Shown here piece after piece: positions 6,074 to 9,774 of a stretch of 9,774 nucleotides of DNA (the first letter of the stretch is position 1; every line of letters begins with the position of its first letter). The position numbers and the translations under genes are program-made. The notes beneath the pieces were generated by a model that saw nothing but the letters and a program-made list of their open reading frames with translations, was not told the DNA's origin and made no database searches. The DNA comes from Planktothrix sp. UBA8402 (GTDB lineage Bacteria > Cyanobacteriota > Cyanobacteriia > Cyanobacteriales > Microcoleaceae): positions 1 through 9,774 of the forward strand of contig DMPJ01000005.1 in the NCBI GenBank assembly GCA_003456035.1. Direction: 5' to 3'.

Positions 6074-6116
6074 GTCTGTGCTAAAGTTAGAGTTGCACGC
6101 CTACTAACAATCTGTT

Positions 6117-6377
6117 ATGGCTGAAATATCCTTCACCGAAGCACAACAACAATTTTTAGAGCTTCCTGATCGTTTGCAAGACGATCCTCTGATTATTACG
6201 AAAGAAGGCCAACCGATCATGGTTGCCTTGAGTTATGAACAATTTTCTAGTCTAGTTGAAACCTTAGAAATTCTCTCAGATCCCGAATTTAGTCAAAACT
6301 TACAAAAAAGTATCGCACAAGCAAAACGAGGGGAAACTATTTATTGGGAAGACGCTAAGGTGAAATTAGGACTGTGA
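6117..6377 (+). CDS. Phd/YefM-type antitoxin
   Basis: An 86-residue protein with the Phd/YefM pattern: a short N-terminal strand and helix (ISFTEAQQQFLELPDRL, 4-20), then DDPLIITKEGQPIMVALSYEQFSSLVETLEIL (22-53). This contains the family signature of I-I-T-K-x-G-x-P-x-x-V and the following S-Y-E-x-F/L helix. The C-terminal half (DPEFSQNLQKSIAQAKRGETIYWEDA, 55-80) is the predicted flexible toxin-binding tail. Such antitoxins bind their own promoter and neutralise a RelE-fold toxin. The ATG lies 60 bp after cobJ with no good Shine-Dalgarno. Its TGA overlaps the next gene's GTG (GTGA, 6374-6377), so translation of the toxin should depend on this gene. The tail motif QAKRGE (68-73) is also found in the ParD-like antitoxin at 720-1010. 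Confidence 0.88.
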   Translation: MAEISFTEAQQQFLELPDRLQDDPLIITKEGQPIMVALSYEQFSSLVETLEILSDPEFSQNLQKSIAQAKRGETIYWEDAKVKLGL

Positions 6378-6715
6378 GCGAATTAGAAACTCCTCAAGAA
6401 TATGTAATTGAATTAACTCCTCTTGCGCTTGAAATGCTAGAGAATATTAAGGATCGCCGTCACCTAGAAGGGTTAAATAAAAGGATTGAGCAATTAAAGT
6501 TAGATCCAGAAAAGCAAGGAAAAGCCTTAAAAAATATTCTCAAAGGTTATCGCAGTATTCGAGCCGTGAGTCAGCGATATAGAATTATTTATACGATTGA
6601 ACAAGAAAAGGTTCTCGTTTTGATTGTCGGTATTGGACTTAGGAAAGAAGGGAATCGTAGCGATATTTATGCTACAATTCAGAGATGGTTGCAAAGCAAT
6701 TCTCAAGAAAGCTAG
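6374..6715 (+). CDS. RelE/ParE-superfamily toxin
   Basis: A 113-residue toxin paired with the Phd-type antitoxin. YVIELTPLALEMLENIKDRR (10-29) is the usual first strand plus helix of the RelE/ParE fold. KRIEQLKLDPEKQGKALKNILKGYRSIRAVSQRYRIIYTI (36-75) carries the basic core, with Y59, R60, R63, R68 and R70 as likely RNA-contacting residues. LVLIVGIGLRKEGNRSDIY (81-99) is the last strand and the family's G-x-R-K ending. It is about 20 residues longer than a minimal RelE because of the C-terminal helix (ATIQRWLQ). The start is GTG at 6374, overlapping the antitoxin TGA. The next in-frame ATG would remove the conserved first strand, so GTG is preferred. mRNA cleavage is inferred from the family. 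Confidence 0.87.
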   Translation: MSELETPQEYVIELTPLALEMLENIKDRRHLEGLNKRIEQLKLDPEKQGKALKNILKGYRSIRAVSQRYRIIYTIEQEKVLVLIVGIGLRKEGNRSDIYATIQRWLQSNSQES

Positions 6716-6794
6716 TTGTCAATTCCCCTGATCATAGATTTTGTGGGTTCACCGATCCCGACCATCAAATAAGCTACCCAACAGACAGTACCAA

Positions 6795-6809
6795 TGGTTA
6801 ATTTAACCA
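6795..6809. promoter_or_regulatory. perfect 7-bp-arm palindrome upstream of topA
   Basis: TGGTTAA-T-TTAACCA is a perfect inverted repeat with a single central base, about 190 bp before the topA start and directly abutting a HIP1 octamer. The symmetry suits a dimeric repressor or activator site. No regulator is known for it from this sequence. Confidence 0.33.
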
Positions 6810-6817
6810 GCGATCGC
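6810..6817. repeat. HIP1 octamer GCGATCGC (one of five)
   Basis: This is the only intergenic copy; the other four lie inside genes at 2985-2992, 3722-3729, 4968-4975 and 5792-5799. Overrepresentation of this octamer is a hallmark of many cyanobacterial genomes and supports the taxonomic call. Confidence 0.9.
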
Positions 6818-6987
6818 CGATAATAATACTACTCTAATTCTAAATTCGTGAGGGCAGTGGAGCTTACCCATCCTAGATTTGGGGGTTCGGCGAGAGTTTT
6901 TATGGCTCTTGTAGTGCTAATATTGTCATCAAAAGCAATTACCAACGCTTTTTCTTCATTCCCCAAGTCCGGTGTTTGCTGTAACCT

Positions 6988-6995
6988 GAGAAGGT
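6988..6995 (+). promoter_or_regulatory. topA: topA ribosome binding site
   Basis: GAGAAGGT lies just before the ATG at 6999. AAGG is four bases from the start, a little short, but it supports this ATG, which also gives the canonical type IA N-terminus. Confidence 0.5.
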
Positions 6996-6998
6996 ACT

Positions 6999-9719
6999 AT
7001 GTCAACTTTAGTCATTGTTGAATCTCCAACCAAAGCCCGTACCATTCGCAACTTCTTACCATCGAGCTATCGGGTAGAAGCCTCAATGGGTCATGTCCGT
7101 GACCTTCCCCCCTCTGCTGAGGAAATCCCCGAAGAATATAAGGGAGAAACGTGGGCAAAACTGGGAGTGAATGTGGAAGGAAACTTTGAACCCATTTACG
7201 TTATCCCCAAAGATAAGCAAAAAATTGTTAAGGAACTCAAAGCCGCCCTCAAAGAAGCGGACGAACTCGTTCTCGCTACTGACGAAGACCGCGAGGGAGA
7301 GAGTATTAGTTGGCATTTACTCCAAATTCTGAAACCGAAAGTCCCAATTAAACGGATGGTGTTTCACGAAATTACCCAAGAGGCAATTCGTGAAGCTCTA
7401 AAAAATTGTCGTACCGTTGATGAAGAACTGGTTCATGCTCAAGAAACCCGTCGCATCCTCGACCGCCTCTATGGTTATACCCTTTCCCCCCTATTGTGGA
7501 AAAAAATTGCTAAGGGATTATCCGCCGGACGGGTACAGTCCGTGGCCGTGCGTTTACTCGTCAGCAGAGAACGGGATCGTCGGGCTTTCCGGTCTGGGGG
7601 ATATTGGGATTTAAAAGCCCTGCTGGAATATACCCCCCCCAACCCCCCCTTAGCAAAGGGAGGCGCGGGAAGTAAATTTGAAAGCAAACTGGTGAGTCTG
7701 GCCGGGGTAAAAGTGGCAACCGGGAGCGATTTCGATGAAACCACTGGAAAAATTGCCTCTGGTCGGAAGGTGGTTTTACTGGATGAAGCCGCTTCAGAGG
7801 CTTTAAAACAACGGTTATCGGGTAAACCCTGGACGGTGGCCAACTTAGAGGAAAAAGCCGTTACTCGCAAACCTTCTCCTCCGTTTACCACCTCCACCTT
7901 GCAACAGGAATCTAACCGTAAACTCAGGTTAAGTGCCCGTCAGACCATGCAAACCGCCCAGAGTTTGTACGAGCGGGGATATATAACTTATATGAGAACA
8001 GATTCCGTACATTTATCGGAGCAAGCGATTACCGCCGCCCGGGAATGTGTGGAACAAAAATATGGGAAAAATTACCTCAGTCCCAAACCTCGGCAATATA
8101 CGACTAAATCCAAAGGAGCGCAGGAGGCCCACGAAGCCATCCGTCCGGCCGGAAGTTCTTTTCGCACTCCCCAAGAAACAGCCTTGAGTGGAGCCGAACT
8201 CAACCTCTACGATTTAATCTGGAAGCGTACCGTTGCCTCCCAGATGGCCGACTCTCGCCAAACCAATATTACCGTTGAGTTAAAAGTTGAGGATGCCGGA
8301 TTCCGTAGTAGCGGAAAACGAATTGATTTTCCTGGGTTCCTGCGGGCCTATGTTGAAGGTTCCGACGACCCAGAAGCAGCATTGGAAGACCAAGAGGTAT
8401 TATTACCACCTCTGAAAGTTGGCGACCATCCCGACTGCAAAAAGTTAGATGTGGTGGGACACGAAACCCAACCTCCGGCTCGGTTTACGGAGGCGTCTTT
8501 AGTTAAGACCTTGGAAAGTGAAGGTATTGGTCGCCCTAGTACCTACGCCAGTGTAATTGGAACCATTATTGATCGGGGGTATGTTCAGTTAAAAAATAAC
8601 GCCCTGATTCCAACTTTTACGGCCTTTGCTGTTACCAACCTCCTAGAAACATACTTCCCTGATTTGGTGGATTTGCGATTTACCGCCCGCATGGAAGACA
8701 CCCTGGATGATATTGCTACCGGAGAAGCTCCTTGGCTACCCTATTTGGAAAAATTCTATTTAGGGGATGCTGGACTGGAAAATCAGGTTAAAGACCAAGC
8801 CAGTAAAATTGATACTAAAGTCGCCCGAACTATTGAGTTAGAAAATTTGGGGGATGAAGATGACCCGATTCAATATCGTGTCTGTATTGGTAAGTTTGGC
8901 CCCTATATTGAGGCGGGAACTGGAGAGGAAATGATTACCGCTTCCATTCCCCAAGATTTAACTCCGGCGGATTTAACCCCCGATGTAATTCGGGAATTGG
9001 TGGGACAAAAAACTGAAGGGCCAGAAAAATTAGGAGTTCACCCGGAAACGGGAGAAACCATTTATATATTAATCGGCCCATACGGCCCCTATCTACAGTT
9101 GGGGTTGGAGGCTGAAGGTAGTAAAAAACCGAAACGGGTGTCTATTCCTAAAGGCGTTGAGAAGGAAAACGTCACCATGGAAATGGCTTTGGGGTTATTA
9201 GCCCTACCCCGACTATTGGGAACTCATCCTGAAACCGAGGCCAAAATTAAAGCAGCCTTGGGGCCGTTTGGGCCTTATGTTGTCCATGACCAGGGGAAAG
9301 AGGGTAAGGATTATCGGTCGCTGAAAGCCCCTGATGATGTGTTAACTATTAGTTTAGAACGGGCCTTAGAACTGTTGGCCCAACCTAAAACCAGTGGTCG
9401 AGGGGGACGGGGTAAAAAAGAAGTTCCGCCTCTGCGGGAGTTAGGAACTCATCCCGAAGATGGGGAACCTATAAACGTTTATGATGGTCGTTATGGGCCT
9501 TATGTTAAACATGGGAAAATCAATGCTTCCTTACCCAAGGATTCGCCTGTCGAGGCGTTTACCTTAGCCCAAGCATTGGAATTGTTAGCAGCAAAAGCGG
9601 ATTCGGGTTCGAGTTCTCGGAGTAAGTCTAAAACAACAAAAACAGCCGCTAAAACCACAGCTAAAACCACCAAAACCACAACTAAAAAGTCCTCAACGAG
9701 CAAAAAAACTAGCTCGTAG
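6999..9719 (+). CDS. topA: DNA topoisomerase I (type IA)
   Basis: A 906-residue type IA topoisomerase that relaxes negative supercoils by transient 5'-phosphotyrosine cleavage. The TOPRIM domain begins [10 protein letters not shown] (4-13, E8) and carries TDEDREGE (94-101; D95, D97, E99), the metal-binding acidic triad. [11 protein letters not shown] (176-186) follows. The catalytic tyrosine is Y331 in YITYMRTDS (328-336), and the gate domain ends with [13 protein letters not shown] (508-520). In place of zinc-finger Cys4 motifs, the C-terminus has four GxxGPY-type repeats, at about 631-640, 692-702, 755-764 and 829-839, as expected for cyanobacterial TopA. A Lys/Thr/Ser-rich tail (869-906) follows. 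Unusual is an in-frame insertion, [15 protein letters not shown] (211-225), encoded by a palindromic repeat. The protein is otherwise full length. Confidence 0.97.
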   Translation: MSTLVIVESPTKARTIRNFLPSSYRVEASMGHVRDLPPSAEEIPEEYKGETWAKLGVNVEGNFEPIYVIPKDKQKIVKELKAALKEADELVLATDEDREGESISWHLLQILKPKVPIKRMVFHEITQEAIREALKNCRTVDEELVHAQETRRILDRLYGYTLSPLLWKKIAKGLSAGRVQSVAVRLLVSRERDRRAFRSGGYWDLKALLEYTPPNPPLAKGGAGSKFESKLVSLAGVKVATGSDFDETTGKIASGRKVVLLDEAASEALKQRLSGKPWTVANLEEKAVTRKPSPPFTTSTLQQESNRKLRLSARQTMQTAQSLYERGYITYMRTDSVHLSEQAITAARECVEQKYGKNYLSPKPRQYTTKSKGAQEAHEAIRPAGSSFRTPQETALSGAELNLYDLIWKRTVASQMADSRQTNITVELKVEDAGFRSSGKRIDFPGFLRAYVEGSDDPEAALEDQEVLLPPLKVGDHPDCKKLDVVGHETQPPARFTEASLVKTLESEGIGRPSTYASVIGTIIDRGYVQLKNNALIPTFTAFAVTNLLETYFPDLVDLRFTARMEDTLDDIATGEAPWLPYLEKFYLGDAGLENQVKDQASKIDTKVARTIELENLGDEDDPIQYRVCIGKFGPYIEAGTGEEMITASIPQDLTPADLTPDVIRELVGQKTEGPEKLGVHPETGETIYILIGPYGPYLQLGLEAEGSKKPKRVSIPKGVEKENVTMEMALGLLALPRLLGTHPETEAKIKAALGPFGPYVVHDQGKEGKDYRSLKAPDDVLTISLERALELLAQPKTSGRGGRGKKEVPPLRELGTHPEDGEPINVYDGRYGPYVKHGKINASLPKDSPVEAFTLAQALELLAAKADSGSSSRSKSKTTKTAAKTTAKTTKTTTKKSSTSKKTSS
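7631..7670. repeat. cyanobacterial palindromic repeat inserted in frame in topA
   Basis: Two C-runs lead into a hairpin: CCCCCCTT (7644-7651), loop AGCA, AAGGGAGG (7656-7663), seven of eight pairs matching. The element translates as [10 protein letters not shown] and on the other strand would read [10 protein letters not shown], both familiar peptide forms of a dispersed repeat seen across filamentous cyanobacterial genomes. It falls between strand [11 protein letters not shown] and KFESKLVSL, probably a surface loop. Confidence 0.7.
9648..9683 (+). repeat. topA: short tandem repeat coding the TopA tail
   Basis: A 12-bp unit, GCTAAAACCAC(A/C), occurs twice (9648-9659, 9660-9671) and is followed by a partial AAAACCACA copy. 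It encodes A-K-T-T-type residues of the basic tail, so the tail length could vary by slippage in 12-bp, frame-keeping steps. Confidence 0.6.
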
Positions 9720-9724
9720 CTATG

Positions 9725-9774
9725 TCAGGACTTACGCAGTTACGCCATAAGTAGCGTACTAATGAGTTAGCGAT
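9725..9774. repeat. possible edge of a dispersed repeat or mobile element
   Basis: Directly after topA comes TCAGGACTTACGCA, a string I associate with intergenic repeats and element ends in filamentous cyanobacteria. It is followed by a bulged hairpin: AGTTACGC (9739-9745 region), CATAAGTA loop, GCGTACT (9754-9760). TTACGC occurs twice (9732, 9740). The window stops here, so the element, if any, cannot be delimited. Confidence 0.3.

Larger units (their letters stand above)
6716..6998. other. 283-bp non-coding gap upstream of topA
   Basis: No credible gene lies here; the longest frame is a 39-codon one running out of frame into topA. It contains a perfect palindrome and a HIP1 octamer (described separately), and an imperfect pair of segments beginning TAGATTT and containing GGGTTC (near 6735 and 6874), possibly decayed repeats. 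The topA promoter must lie here or upstream, but I could not identify a convincing -35/-10 pair. Confidence 0.5.

Noticed and set aside
6086..6108. Operator GTTAG...CTAAC upstream of the Phd-type antitoxin
   Set aside because: Only five matching bases per arm with 13 bases between; expected often by chance in AT-rich DNA.
6902..7021. 39-codon frame (begins MALVVLILSS) overlapping the start of topA
   Set aside because: It runs out of frame into topA, has no Shine-Dalgarno and no family resemblance; the hydrophobic start is probably chance.
7475..7897. 140-codon open frame antisense to topA
   Set aside because: It is created by codon bias and the palindromic C/G-rich repeat on the opposite strand of an unmistakable topA domain; it has no ribosome site or recognisable domain.
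9710..9722. Intrinsic terminator at the end of topA (TAGCT-CGT-AGCTA)
   Set aside because: The stem is only five base pairs, overlaps the stop codon and has no T-run after it.

Overview
The window looks like chromosomal DNA from a filamentous, Oscillatoriales-type cyanobacterium (Planktothrix/Arthrospira/Oscillatoria-like; the genus is an inference). Supporting evidence: five intact copies of the cyanobacterial HIP1 octamer GCGATCGC (starts 2985, 3722, 4968, 5792, 6810), a DUF2854 protein of the cyanobacterial/chloroplast type, a single-chain CbiG-CobJ corrin enzyme, a cyanobacterial-type topoisomerase I with GPY repeats, and an in-frame [10 protein letters not shown] palindromic insertion. 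Intergenic DNA is AT-rich and coding is dense.

Layout from left to right. (1) 1-153: the 3' end of an unrecognised + strand gene. (2) 172-1010, minus strand: an antitoxin/toxin island. A ParD-like ribbon-helix-helix antitoxin with no ParE partner is followed by a small antitoxin and a RelE/YafQ-like toxin whose TTG start overlaps the antitoxin stop. (3) 1168-2078: a two-helix DUF2854 membrane protein (minus) and a divergent 88-residue protein of unknown function (plus). (4) 2087-4014, minus strand: a likely operon of a cyclic-nucleotide-binding domain fused to a degraded methylglyoxal-synthase-like domain, followed 47 bp later by a saccharopine-dehydrogenase-family Rossmann protein. (5) 4188-6056, plus strand: the CbiG-CobJ fusion of cobamide synthesis, preceded by a good promoter and a possible 11-codon leader peptide. 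(6) 6117-6715: a Phd-type antitoxin and RelE-type toxin overlapping by GTGA. (7) 6999-9719: topA, followed by short repeat-like sequence at the window end.

How the genes relate: the housekeeping genes (corrin ring synthesis, topoisomerase I, DUF2854) appear independent of one another, with toxin-antitoxin modules filling gaps between them. The most unusual gene is the cNMP-binding/MGS-like fusion at 3226-4014. The nucleotide-binding cassette keeps its key residues, while most catalytic positions of the MGS fold are replaced. It therefore reads as a two-ligand sensor with no DNA-binding domain, not as an enzyme or a CRP-type transcription factor. Its downstream oxidoreductase is the obvious candidate partner.

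A second cross-cutting observation is that two antitoxins with unrelated N-terminal DNA-binding folds (ParD-like and Phd-like) carry the same C-terminal motif, Q-[AS]-K-R-G-E, at identical residue numbers. This suggests exchange or convergence of the toxin-binding end. No tRNA, rRNA, CRISPR array, transposase or cobalamin riboswitch was seen.
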